DNA from: Undaria pinnatifida
Lineage: Eukaryota > Sar > Phaeophyceae > Laminariales > Alariaceae
Length of the DNA: 64,000 bases
Reading direction: 5' to 3'
Assembly: GCA_012845835.1 (NCBI GenBank)
Contig: JABAKD010000009.1
Coordinates: 15,235,462-15,299,461, forward strand
Numbering within the stretch: the first letter of the stretch is position 1; each line of letters starts with the position of its first letter. Positions 11,821-22,034 of this stretch are shown in pieces. The notes below the pieces were generated by a model. The model was not told the origin of the DNA. It saw only the letters and a list, made by a program, of their open reading frames with translations, and made no database searches. A program made the translations under genes and the position numbers.

Positions 11821-12104
11821 TAATACTACTGCCACCCTTACCGGTTATTTCTCCGAGAAAGAGATGATATATCACACAGGGTCCAACCAGTCCTGACCGC
11901 GACTACAATAATACAGCAGAGAGAGCATATTACATAGTCCAGATGCAGATATATACCAGATGCTACAGTTTAATGTGGTGAAGACAACACAGAGAGATGA
12001 GATGCACACGCAACAAATTCAAACGTTTCCAGAAATAGAACATTAAAAAACATAGCACACCCGTGCCAACAAGCAAGAAGAAAGATTGTTCCATATATTA
12101 TAAA

Positions 12105-12240
12105 AAATGAAAATACACTCCAGCTGTGAGATCGAAGATTTCGTCGAAACTCATCTTTGCAAGCTGTGTGTGATACTCCGATCGCGCGCATTACGAGTTG
12201 TGTGTCCTCATTAAGGATATAGGTCGGCGACTCCCCTTCC
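12105..12240 (-). repeat. Dispersed repeat, copy 2 of 3 (inverted)
   Basis: On the minus strand it reads GGAAGGGGAGTCGCCGACCT, ATATCCTTAATGAGGACACA, then ATCGGAGTATCACACACAGC and the CTTCGATCTCACAGCTGGAG end. It matches 55819-55965 along most of its length and the 9291-9386 copy over its second half. Confidence 0.75.
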
Positions 12241-12714
12241 ATATATATAGTAGATAAGTCAACATCAGAATAAAAAAACTAGACACCTCGTTGTGGTACA
12301 CAGCCGGCCGTCGCCTGTGAAGTAGCAGGAGTAGTAGTAGTAGTAGTAGTAGTAGAATGTGAATCTCGTCCCTATACTACTAAAGTCAATGCTAAAGCCA
12401 GTGAGATGCCGGCTCGAATCCTCCCGAGTGCACATACATGTACTCGTTCGTGCTCGTCATACTTTAATACATGGACATTTTCTAGCGCAAAAAAAGGATG
12501 ATAGTCTAGACTAGACTATACTAATGGCGGAAAGCGCGAGGAGAGCAAGAGGAGAGGAGTGTTATCAAAAGCCGTTGAGTGTCAACGAGCATATATAATA
12601 CCGGTCGCCCAGGTGGCGTATCTCAGGTTATCCTCGACGAGCCTGGTATAGGTCAGTTTCGTGACCCTCAGGGGACAGGCCGGGTCGACACACACACGCA
12701 GCCGTATACAACGG

Positions 12715-12917
12715 CAGCTTGCGCTGCCGGGGTTGTAACGAGGACCAATGATAGAGACAGCTTACGCTATACCTACAATGGGACCCGAAGGGTGCGCCAG
12801 CTAGCGTTGGGCTGCGAAAGCAACTGAGTTAAATCGACACACCACGACGCGTATGAAAATACGTGGAAGTGTGGTGAGCTAAAGCTTTATTTTTCCCCAT
12901 CCGCCGGCGAGGATGAA
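12715..12917 (+). repeat. Dispersed repeat (about 205 bp), copy 1 of 3
   Basis: Landmarks are GCGCTGCCGGGGTTGTAACG, CAACTGAGTTAAATCGACAC, GTGTGGTGAGC, and CCCATCCGCCGGCGAGGATG followed by an A-run. The inverse is at 20158-20380 and a shorter direct copy at 40508-40631. The A-run at the same end in each copy could mark a 3' end, as in a SINE, but no A-box/B-box head was recognised. Confidence 0.75.
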
Positions 12918-12949
12918 AAAAAAAAAAAAAAAAAAAAGTCAGTTTCGTG

Positions 12950-15790
12950 AGTTCGAGAGTCCCCCCAATTGCATACTCTTTTTACACACCCTGTCTGTGG
13001 ACAACAATAGACACAGCAATGATCTATTGCGTCGACAACAATAATAAACGAGGGGGGCAATCTATCGATAGCCGTTGTCAGAGACAATAGATTGTGGAAG
13101 GTGTCTATCAACATATATACTGTCGTCGACAATAGATTGTCGGCGGTGTCTGTCGATAGACATTGCCGTCGACAACAGATTGTGGAATATGTCTATCGAT
13201 AGGTAGATACTTTTGTCTACAATAATAGAATGTGGAAGGTGTCTATTATTATGCGATGTGTCTATTATTGACAGATATTGTCGGCGATGTCAATACTAGA
13301 TTCAGGAAGAAGGTGTCTATTGAGGATATTATTGTCGTCTACAATAGATTGTCGGAGGTGTGTCTATCGATAGATATTGTCGTCGACAATAATAGAGTAT
13401 TTCGGAGATGTTTATTGATAGACATTGTCGTGGGCGATACATTAATTGTGGAAGGTGTCTATCGATAGATAGTAATTGCCGACTTTGGAGGGTGCCCATC
13501 GATAGACGTGTTGTCGGCCACATTATTATTATTAAGGCGTCAACCGTGTCCATCAATGACCGTTGTCGCCCACAATAGAGTGTGCGGTATGTCTATCGAT
13601 GACCGCTGTCGGTCGCAATGGAGTGTGCGAGACGTCTATCTACGGCCGATGTGGGCCGCCATGGGTTGTGCAAGCTGCCCATCGACAGCCATTTCATGGT
13701 TGTGTGCGGTGGTGGACTTCGTGCTTTTTTGGGGGGGAAAGCAACGATGATAGTGCACTGTTCAAACAATTGATTCAGGTATTATTATAGACGGCGGTAT
13801 ACTGCTGGGGGGTGAAGAACAACAATGCAGGAGGGCGTAGCTCTTGCGACTGGGAGAAGCACCGCTTCCAAGACATTTTCGTTGTTGAAGCAAGTATGGG
13901 CTGTTGCCCAGCGCCCATGGGTTTCAAACGAGAACAATTACATAACCAACAACGCTACCGTCCATAGTAGTATTAGCAATTAAAAAAAAAACGTATACAC
14001 ACCGTCAATTCGAAAAACTGCCTCTCAGTACATTCAAAATTCAACCAACCGCGCGATCGTCGACAGTGACCATCGATATTCCACTCCACCATGCACAATA
14101 TAGGTTAAGGCAATAGTCTCTTGTGGAAACACCCCCAACAATCTACTTTGTCTGAGTGGCCGAATAACATGTTGTGGATGGCGATGGGTATTGATAGACA
14201 CTATTGGGTATCTATTGTTGGCATTTCGTAGCAAACATCGGCGGTCGGCAACAATGGCCATTGATACACACTACTACTCCACGATGCAATAGGTTTAGAC
14301 AATACTAGTCTATTGTGGAAATACGCCAACAAGTCTATTGTGGATGTCGATGGCTATTGATGGACACAACTGCATGTATATTGGAGGCGGGAATTGCTGT
14401 CAGTCAGACAACCTTGTTTGGTTCATTGTTCAAACAATGTCTATCGCGCTCGCTTCCCCGATATCTATCGTGCCGGACAATAGCCATCTATTGACAACCA
14501 TGTGACTCCATTGTGACAACAAACAATATATTTCGCGCTTGCTTCCCCGCCTTCTATCGTTCAGGACAATAGCCATCTATTGACAACCATGTCACTCTAT
14601 TGTTACAGCAAAGGTGTGTTGTGTCCATTGCCGAACATACGTGGTTCCCTGACAATGCCCATCGATAGGCACCATCGCCAGACTATTGCGCTTGACTATG
14701 TACATTGATACGCAGCTTTTCCCGGGCTACTGTAGCGGCAACGTTCTGTTTCTTTTCTTTTTGTCCAGGGTGTAAGCACGTCATACAAAATCTATCCCTT
14801 GACGCCAACCGCCCATTGCCCAAGATACCAAAATGCATTGCTGCGGACGATGAACATCGATAGACAGCGTTGCCAGTCCATTCATTGTCGACGCAAAATA
14901 CCATTGTTGTGCTTGTTGTCCAGGCTGCGGTCTCTACTCGTAGGCGGCTGGCGCCGCAAATGGGCGTGTGCTGAATGAAGTGTAGACGTATTACCGGTCG
15001 TTGTGGAAGCTCTCAGCTTTGTTGGCGTGTGAGGGCTTTGGGCGGCTATCGGATGATGTCCCGATGACGAACTCCCATCATGAAGGGTTCAACTGGTAAG
15101 TACGTAAAGGCGTATTTATATGACACCTCTTTGTGGAAGCTCTCAGCTCCCTGAACTGTGAAGGATATCGGAACCTGGTATTCACAGTACGTTCATCAGT
15201 ACATCGTAGGAGGTGCCGAAAAAAAAGAAGAAATAAGTCGGTGATGGTATCCATCGATGAAAAACCTTTTGCCCACCACAACAGATTGTAAACGGTGACC
15301 ATCGATCGCCATTTCTTGTCACGATAGATGAAGAAACGCATCTATCGATAGTCATCGCCTGTCACAATAGATCGTGCAAGCTATCTATCGATAGACATTA
15401 CCGGTCGCAATAGATTTGGAAATGCATCCACCCGATAGGCATTGTCCACCACACAATAGATTTTAAACGGTGACCATCGATAGCCATTTCCAGACACACA
15501 CACTAACTGTTTAAGAAAAAAACTTGCATCTATCGTGAAACAATGTCGTCCAGACAATAGATATTGTGCAAGCTATCCATCGATAGCCATTGTCGGTGAC
15601 AACAGCTTTCAACCGAGTTACTTCGGCACACTGCTGCCTAGCCAATACGTTGGGGAGTTAACCTATCGACAGACATTACCGACGACAATACACAGATCGA
15701 TGAATTTGCAAACGATAGCCTTTACCGACGACAATAGATCCGTCCATTGCACCATATTCCATTGCTATTGTTGCAGGGGCCATTGTCTAT
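12950..15790. repeat. Degenerate array of about 45-bp palindromic units
   Basis: Dozens of variants of one unit fill this interval. The unit is built from ATCGATAGACATTGTC, GTCGACAATAGATTGT and GGAAGGTGTCT. The two cores, TATCGATA and TTGTCGTCGACAA, are each self-complementary. Spacing is close to 40-50 bp in 13050-13620 and 15240-15600 and looser between. Sub-blocks are themselves duplicated, for example GACAATAGCCATCTATTGAC at about 14487 and 14571. No coding frame has any family signature. Confidence 0.8.
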
Positions 15791-15852
15791 CGTCCAGGGG
15801 GTGTGGCTCTTACAAATTCGTAGGGACTCTTTTCTTAAGCGTAAATAGACTT

Positions 15853-16010
15853 GCGGGAAGCGTGAGAGCGTGAGTCAGCAACACTCGAAGAAAAAGATCG
15901 ACGAGCAGTGGGATTGCTGAACCCTATGCGCGATAAAAATTGAAGGCAAGAACCGGGGGGGGGGGAAGGGACGACACCTGTGACCACGGCTTGTCCAGAA
16001 GCTGGAAAAT
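15853..16010 (+). repeat. Repeat, inverted partner at about 21340-21500
   Basis: CTTGCGGGAAGCGTGAGAGC, AACCCTATGCGCGATAAAAA and TGTGACCACGGCTTGTCCAG all reappear in reverse complement at 21343-21495. A partial second direct copy follows at 16065-16150 (GGGAATGCTGAACCCTATTA and GTGTGACCACGGCT). Confidence 0.75.
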
Positions 16011-16344
16011 AGACAAGTGTGCAAAAAATATATATAGTCTATATAGACTATATAAAGTTGAATAGTGGGAATGCTGAACCCTATTATGCGCGATAAGACT
16101 CACGTACCGGGGCGGGGAGAAGGGAAGACGCCTGTCTGTGTGACCACGGCTGAGGGTAAAAAACTCTTACGCGAGTTGATTGAGCTGGAAAGTAAAAACC
16201 GACGATTAAAAAGGTATGTATACTCTGTAGACTTTTTTTTTTCCCTGGTCCTGATCCCGCCGCGATCTCTGCCTCCCAACGTTTCTTGCCCGGCGCCCGT
16301 ATGATTTCCCCGCCCGCCCGGATATTCCTTCTTACTCCATGGAT

Positions 16345-16436
16345 TGTTCTCGCCCACTCGCAGAGCAAAAGCACAGCTGCAGTGGGATATTAATTGTTCC
16401 CGTCCACTCGCAGAGCAAGAGCACCGCTGCAGTGGG
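16345..16436. repeat. Tandem duplication, 50-bp period
   Basis: TGTTCTCGCCCACTCGCAGA at 16345 and TGTTCCCGTCCACTCGCAGA at 16395 each lead into GCAA(A/G)AGCAC(A/C)GCTGCAGTGGG. Confidence 0.85.
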
Positions 16437-16889
16437 GGTCTCCCACCCAATAGTGCTGGTATTTAGTGCTAGCCTAATAAACCTGCGCTACACGGGGCAC
16501 CGGCACTACGTGTACTGGGAATAGAGGGTTACTTAGAGAAAGTTCCGGTTGTGTCAAAGATAATCAACAGGGGCAGTATTGATGGCAATGAGTGGTGATA
16601 TCCAACCAGAGTTGTTGAGAGCCAGCCACCCGCTGTTTTTGTTGATGTTGTTGTTGACTCCTCCCTCGCTTTCCCGCCGCCGTCCCCATCCCCCGTTTAG
16701 TGTTTGTTGCGTGTCAAGCTTTTCTTGAAAACATAACGTTCAATGTGTTTGATGTATACAACGATTACCCGGTCCGTTTGCCCCTGGTCCCTGCATATCA
16801 TATACACCACAAACAAATGTGTATACTGTACCACGTCTTCGCACCAGCTCCCCCTTCACATCGTCCCATCGGCATGGCTGTTGTCCATA

Positions 16890-17450
16890 CCACCCCCCTC
16901 CCCACTTACTCAGCCTGGAATCGCCACCCACCCCTGCACCTCCAATGCCCCCATGCCACCCACGCCATTGGTGCCCACAGCCCGCCCGAATTTCTTCCGC
17001 CCGACCCTCCCCCCCCAACTTCCCTCCCCTCCTCCCCGCTCCCGCTTCCGCCCCTACACCCACCCCCGCCCCTGCTCCCGCCCCCACGCCCCCGCCCCCG
17101 TGCCCCGCCCCCCCGTAAGCCCTTACCTTACCCTCCTCCCCCGCTTACAATTCATCGACCATTGAACGTACCCACGTACACCTCCGATGAGTTCCCGACT
17201 ACTCCATGCCGCGACACCACCGTGGCTCCTTCCCTCCGTCCCTGTCCAGACTGTTCGCCTTTCTCCTCGCTATCCTCACTTAATAGACTGTACTTCTAAG
17301 GCTGACACCTAATGGACCGGTACCTGTTGGAACGGTACTTATTAGTTTGTGTTGCACGCCGCCATCCCATCGCCTTCACCCAGCTCCAAGCATTTCATCC
17401 AAACCGGCCAGTCTCCTCTCCCCCCCACCCCCCCCCGTACATGCTCATAC
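16890..17450. repeat. Diverged repeat, partner of 6840-7450
   Basis: Same landmark order as the 6840-7450 copy, with longer CCGCCC-rich runs between 17000 and 17110. Proline-rich frames here follow from those runs and are not called. Confidence 0.5.
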
Positions 17451-18520
17451 CGAAAATGCAATTAACTCGTGTTGCAGCTGTCATCCATATGCAGGTCCGC
17501 CTCATAAGCGGTTCTTGGAAGGATGCAGTCCACCCTTCATGCGACTCGCCGAACACCTCACGGCGCTTCGCGCTTGGTGCAAGCAATGTCGGCCTGGTCG
17601 GTGGTGAAAACCCGACGGGATCCGTCCCAGCATAGTGGGGATGCGGGGGTCTAGGGTCATACGACTACGACCACGCATGGATATCGAGTACCCCCTCCTC
17701 GGCATTGACGATTATTGCGTCCTTACTTGCTAGAAAAAGGTAGTGGGGGGTAACTATGCTATAATAAGTAGGAAACCGAACCTTGACCTCTCGACTGATT
17801 GCCCCTCTACACTAAAAGTAGTATAGTAAGGCCTAAAGAGGTCTTGCCGAGGCCCAAAAAACGACCACACAGGCAGTTTTTTTTTTTCCACGCGTGGGGT
17901 CACTTCTCTCGCGGATCGGGTCGGGTCGGGTCACCCGTGAGATTTGAAAACCTCCTGACCCGACTCGACCCGTTAAATTTTTCGACCACTTCTTGGCCCG
18001 ACCCAACTCGCCCCGCGAAACTTCGAAAACTTTTCCGACCAGGCCTGCGGGACGAATCTTGACCCGTGAAAAGCCCGGAAAATGACCGGTCTATTCTGGA
18101 CGTCTTGACTGACCGCCCCCTACACTGAAACTAGCATATTTAGACCGATATATACATGCCTTGACGCGACCAAAGTGACCGGCGTCCTGTTACAGAGGGG
18201 GCTGCGATTTAAGAGATGGGTGCCTGTCAGGTCATCGAGTAGACCTCCGCTCGTAAATGGGCCCTTCTCGGAAATCGGAACGAGCACGGTGTGGTGTGTA
18301 GCTTTTTCGGGCGCGCCCGATGTGCAGGAGCGGCCCGCAAACAACACGCTGAGCACTGCTGTGCAGCTCGTTGGTCTTTTTTGACGAAGCTGGCTTTTAC
18401 CAGCCCGCCCTTGTTTTTTCACGAAACGCCACCAAAACATGCGAAAGAGCCGCGTAGCTGCCCCCTGTCGACCTCGAGCCCCTCAAAGGGTCGGGGGTAG
18501 GGTTCGAGGGTTAGGGTTGG
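17451..18520. other. Intergenic, no gene seen
   Basis: There is a short (GGGTC)n run at 17918-17935, the pentamer that is greatly amplified at 47581-47727. No supported coding region. Confidence 0.4.
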
Positions 18521-18604
18521 TGTTAAGGTATTAGTGGGGTATTAGTCCGTTTGACCACTTGCAAAAGTTTAACCAATAGCTTATCCGAACCAAGCCTTAT
18601 CAAC
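18521..18604 (-). mobile_element. TRIM LTR, isolated copy
   Basis: An 84-bp LTR (TGTTAAGG to TATCAACA on the plus strand) is followed by a short piece of internal sequence with the C-run (polypurine tract on the minus strand). It is cut by the next LTR at 18634. Confidence 0.75.
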
Positions 18605-18633
18605 ACTCTCCCCCCCCTGAAACGGTGGGATAG

Positions 18634-19006
18634 TGTTAAGGTATTAGTGGGGTATTAGTCCGTTTCACCACTTGCGAAGGGTTAACCAATAGCTTACCCA
18701 AACAAAGCCATATAACACTCTTCCCCCCTGAAACGGCGGGATAGCAGGTCGGCCGGATATACGGCGGACCTCTGTCAATATCCAAGCCGTTTCATTTCCT
18801 GGGGATACCAGGAAGAGTATTTTTCAAGTTCGACATGGGGAAAACCTGAAAAGTTTATTGTTGACGACGGTGGGGATCGAACCCACGACCCAAAAAACCC
18901 ATGGTTTGTCGACGACGCCATTTGTTAAGGTGTTAGTGGGGTATTAGTCCGTTTGACCACTTGCAACAGGTTAACCGATAGCTTACCCAAACTAAGCCTT
19001 ATAACA
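18634..19006 (-). mobile_element. TRIM, complete copy
   Basis: LTRs at 18634-18717 and 18923-19006 (84 bp each) enclose about 205 bp. Read on the minus strand, the right LTR is followed by AA and the TGGCGTCGTCGACAAACC primer-binding site. Next come the tRNA-like T-arm GTGGGTTCGATCCCCAC and the internal domain, then a GGGGGGAAGAG polypurine tract against the left LTR. No coding capacity. Confidence 0.85.
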
Positions 19007-19116
19007 ATAATAGCAGGTCGGCCGGATACACGGGCGGGCCTCCTGTCAATATCCAAGCGGTTTCATTTCCTGGGGATACCAAGGGAGAGTATTTTTCAAG
19101 TTCGACATGGGGAAAG

Positions 19117-19488
19117 TGTTGTAAGGCTTAGTTTGGGTAAGCTATAGGTTAACCAGTTGAAGGTGGTCAAACGGACTAATACCCCACTAATTCCTTAACA
19201 AATGGCGTCGTCGACAGACCATGGGTTTTTGGGTCGTGGGTTCGATCCCCACATCCACCATAATAAACTTTTTCAGATTTTCCCATGGCGAACTTGAAAA
19301 ATACTCTCCCCGGTATCCCCAGGAAGTGAAACGGTTTGGATATATTGACAGGTCCGCCCGTATATCCGGCCGACCTGCTATCCCGCCGTTTCAGGGGGGG
19401 AGAGTGTTATAAGGCTTAGTTTGGGTAAGCTATAGGTTAACCAGTTGCAAGTGGTCAAACGGACTAATACCCCACTAATTCCTTAACA
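19117..19488 (+). mobile_element. TRIM, complete copy nested in another TRIM, with target-site duplication
   Basis: LTRs at 19117-19200 and 19405-19488 are 84 bp each and nearly identical. The primer-binding site TGGCGTCGTCGACAGACC starts at 19203 and the T-arm GTGGGTTCGATCCCCAC lies near 19240. The polypurine tract is GGGGGGGGAGAG to 19404. AAAG at 19113-19116 is repeated at 19489-19492. Removing the insert rejoins the host sequence GACATGGGGAAAGTCTGAAAAG seen in other TRIM copies. This is the best structural model of the family. Confidence 0.93.
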
Positions 19489-19572
19489 AAAGTCTGAAAA
19501 GGTTTATTATTGTGGATGATGGGATTGGAACCCACGACCCCCAAAAAAACATGGTTTGTCGACGACGCCAGT

Positions 19573-19660
19573 TGTTAAGGTATTCGTGGGGTATTAGTCC
19601 GTTTGGCCACTTACTTGCAAAAAGTTAACCAATAGCTTACCCAAACTAAGCCTTATCACA
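19573..19660 (-). mobile_element. TRIM LTR of the host copy split by the nested insertion
   Basis: This is the terminal LTR of the minus-oriented TRIM whose interior (19007-19116 and 19489-19572) is interrupted by the 19117-19488 element. It has diverged slightly (TATTCGTGG, plus a small TTAC insertion). Confidence 0.75.
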
Positions 19661-20157
19661 CTGGGGTCAGGGTTAGAACTATGTCGGAGGTCGGGTCGGT
19701 CTGGACTAACGTGCAAGATTGAAATTAGACAAGCGTGTGTGCAGGCCGCTCCTGCGCATGGATAGGACGGGCGTAAAGCTTTTGGTATGCCTGCGCCAAG
19801 AAGCCATTTGCGCCAGCCCTCTTGACCCATTTCCGATTGCTAATTATTTTCCTGGTCTAACTCCAAGTGTGTTGTTCCCATGTCGGAACTGTGCTGTTAA
19901 TAAACATTTATCGTCCTCTTAAAATCGAAGTCCCCCCTGCAATCATCGCACATTTTTGCTCGAAAGGTGCGAGCACTCTGACTGGTTGTTTTTGGCAACT
20001 TGCAAGGTACGAACGATAAAGGAAGAGGGATTTGTGCCGGATTGATTAATTGTTGTTGCTGTCCAAGGAAAAATCGAGGAGTGTTCTGTTTTTTGCTGGA
20101 ATGCCCTCGACATTCATGTGGCGACCTTGCTTTGGTGTGTGTGTGTGTTTTTTTTTT
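19661..20157. other. Intergenic, no gene seen
   Basis: The interval ends in a GT run and a T-run (20131-20166) that abut the inverted repeat copy that follows. No supported gene. Confidence 0.4.
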
Positions 20158-20380
20158 TTTTTTTTTTGCCATCCTCCGGCGGATGGGAGAAAAATAAAGC
20201 TCACCACACTACTTCCACGTATTTTCATGCGCGTCGGGTGTCGATTTAACTCAGTTGCTTTCGCAACCCAACGCTAGCTGGCGTACCCTTCGGATCCCAC
20301 AGTAGTAGTGATAGCGTGAGCTGACCCTATCAGTGGTCCTCGTTATAACCCCGGCAGCGTAAGCTATAGACTAGTTGTGC
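20158..20380 (-). repeat. Dispersed repeat (about 205 bp), copy 2 of 3
   Basis: This is the reverse complement of 12715-12917, including the T-run (A-run on the minus strand), CATCCTCCGGCGGATGGG, GTGTCGATTTAACTCAGTTG and AACCCCGGCAGCG. Confidence 0.75.
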
Positions 20381-21339
20381 TTTGGTAAGATACTAGGTTG
20401 TATCATACTGCTGTACTGCTTTAAGTATTAATAGTGACATCACGTTACTATGCGTTGTGTGTACAACGTGTTAGCTTCTTCTGTTCACGACTGTGTTATT
20501 ATTGGGTTATATTTCATTATTCTATGCCAGGTACGTATGCGTGTGCAAGTGTTTTTGTAGTGTGATTCTTGTTCTTCATCTCGTTCCTTTTTCTGGTTGC
20601 TACGTTTTCGTTCTTCTTGCCGATGTCTTCCGCAATAAACCGTTCTTTTTGATTTCTACCCGGCTACATCCAGCACACCCATGGCCACACTGCGATTATT
20701 TCCCCGAGAGAGATACCCGGTACCAGGTATCATTGAAGTCAAGTCCTCGCCAACTTAGTACCAGAAGAGAGCAGAGAGCACGTGTCCCAGTACACAGAGG
20801 AGAGACCATGAGCAAACCCAATGGCAAATGTACTACAATAATAGAAGGCAGAACCAAAAGCCAACCACAAAATATTAGAGAGTAATCCAATTTTTTCGAT
20901 ATTTTTTCTTCATTCATTGCGGTATGCATGATTCTGGCAGAGAGTTTGGTTTATTTTATAACTACAGACTTAAAAGTACAGTTAGTTCGTATAGTAGACC
21001 CGGTGTACAAGAAAAAAATGCAACAATTTCCACTGAATGAACCGTTCAGTTTATGTATGCTTCTCCATCACACAGCTGCTTGCGTTCCTCCGAGGATACA
21101 TTTACTTCTTGTTTTCTCAATCAATAATAATAATAATGTGTTGTGAACTATTTTCTCTATATATTTGTCCCGTCTTCTTTGTGACGCGAGTTGGATGGCG
21201 AGACACTAGGTACGGCCTTCCCGCCCAAAACCTAAAGATAGATACGTGCGTAGAAGAAGTGTGTTCGAGATGTTTGTCTGTCTCCGCATCGACCTACTTT
21301 TTATTTGTTTTTTTCACACTTCGACTTCTTTCCAGCTTC
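20381..21339. other. Intergenic with LTR-like motif order near 20626-20690
   Basis: It contains the AATAAACCGTTC / CTACCCGGCTAC / ATCCAGCACACCCA motif order shared with 11570-11820. No gene recognised. Confidence 0.35.
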
Positions 21340-21500
21340 TGGACAAGCCGTGGTCACAGGTAGGTGTCGATCCTTCTTCCCCCCGGTTCTCTTGCCTTCA
21401 ATTTTTATCGCGCATAGGGTTCAGCAATCGCACTGCTCGTCGATTTTTCATCGAGTGTTGCTAACTCACGCTCTCCTCGCGCTTTCCGCAAGTAAGTCAA
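21340..21500 (-). repeat. Repeat, inverted partner of 15853-16010
   Basis: The reverse complement of the 15.9-kb copy. TTCTGGACAAGCCGTGGTCA, TTTTTATCGCGCATAGGGTT and GCTCTCCTCGCGCTTTCCGC mark the alignment. A further inverted match (GCTGACCTATACCAGGCTCG at 21569) corresponds to 12637-12656, so inverted relationships link several points of 12.6-16 kb with 20-21.6 kb. Confidence 0.7.
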
Positions 21501-21639
21501 TTTGTACACAAGAAAAAATCCATACGAATTTATTAGAGTATGCACTCGGGGAAACTCGAACACTCACGAGGCTGACCTATACCAGGCTCGAAGATAGTAA
21601 TCTGATAAGCCACCGGGTCGACGAATATACTACTTTAAC

Positions 21640-22034
21640 TGTCAAGGTATTAGTGGAATATTATTAATAGTCCGTTTGACCACTTGCAAGGTTGATTACC
21701 CAATAGCTTACCCAAACTAAGCCTTATAACACCCCCCCCCCCCTGAAACGGTGAGATAGCAGGTCGGCCGGATATACGGGCGGACCTGTCAATATCCAAG
21801 CGGTTTCATTTCCTGGGGATACCGGGGAGAGTATTTTTCAAGTTCGACATGGGGAAAGTCTGAAAAGGTGTAATATTGTGGATGACGGGATTCGAATCCA
21901 CGACCCCAAACAACCATGGTCTGTCGACGAAGCCATTTGTTAATGTATTATTAGTGGGGTATTAATAGTCCGTTTGACCACTTGCAAAAGTTTAATTAAC
22001 CAATAAATAGCTTACCCAAACTAAGCCGTAAAAC
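21640..22034 (-). mobile_element. TRIM, complete but older copy
   Basis: LTRs at 21640-21731 and 21938-22034 carry small TTA/AAT insertions (for example GGGGTATTAATAGTCC). The C-run (polypurine tract), interior, T-arm (GATTCGAATCCACGACC on the plus strand) and primer-binding site (GTCGACGAAGCCA) are in the usual order. Length and divergence suggest an earlier insertion. Confidence 0.8.

Noticed and set aside
12950-15790. Possible CRISPR array because of regular palindromic repeats
   Set aside because: Repeats are degenerate, spacers are not unique sequence of constant length, there are no cas genes, and the context is eukaryotic.
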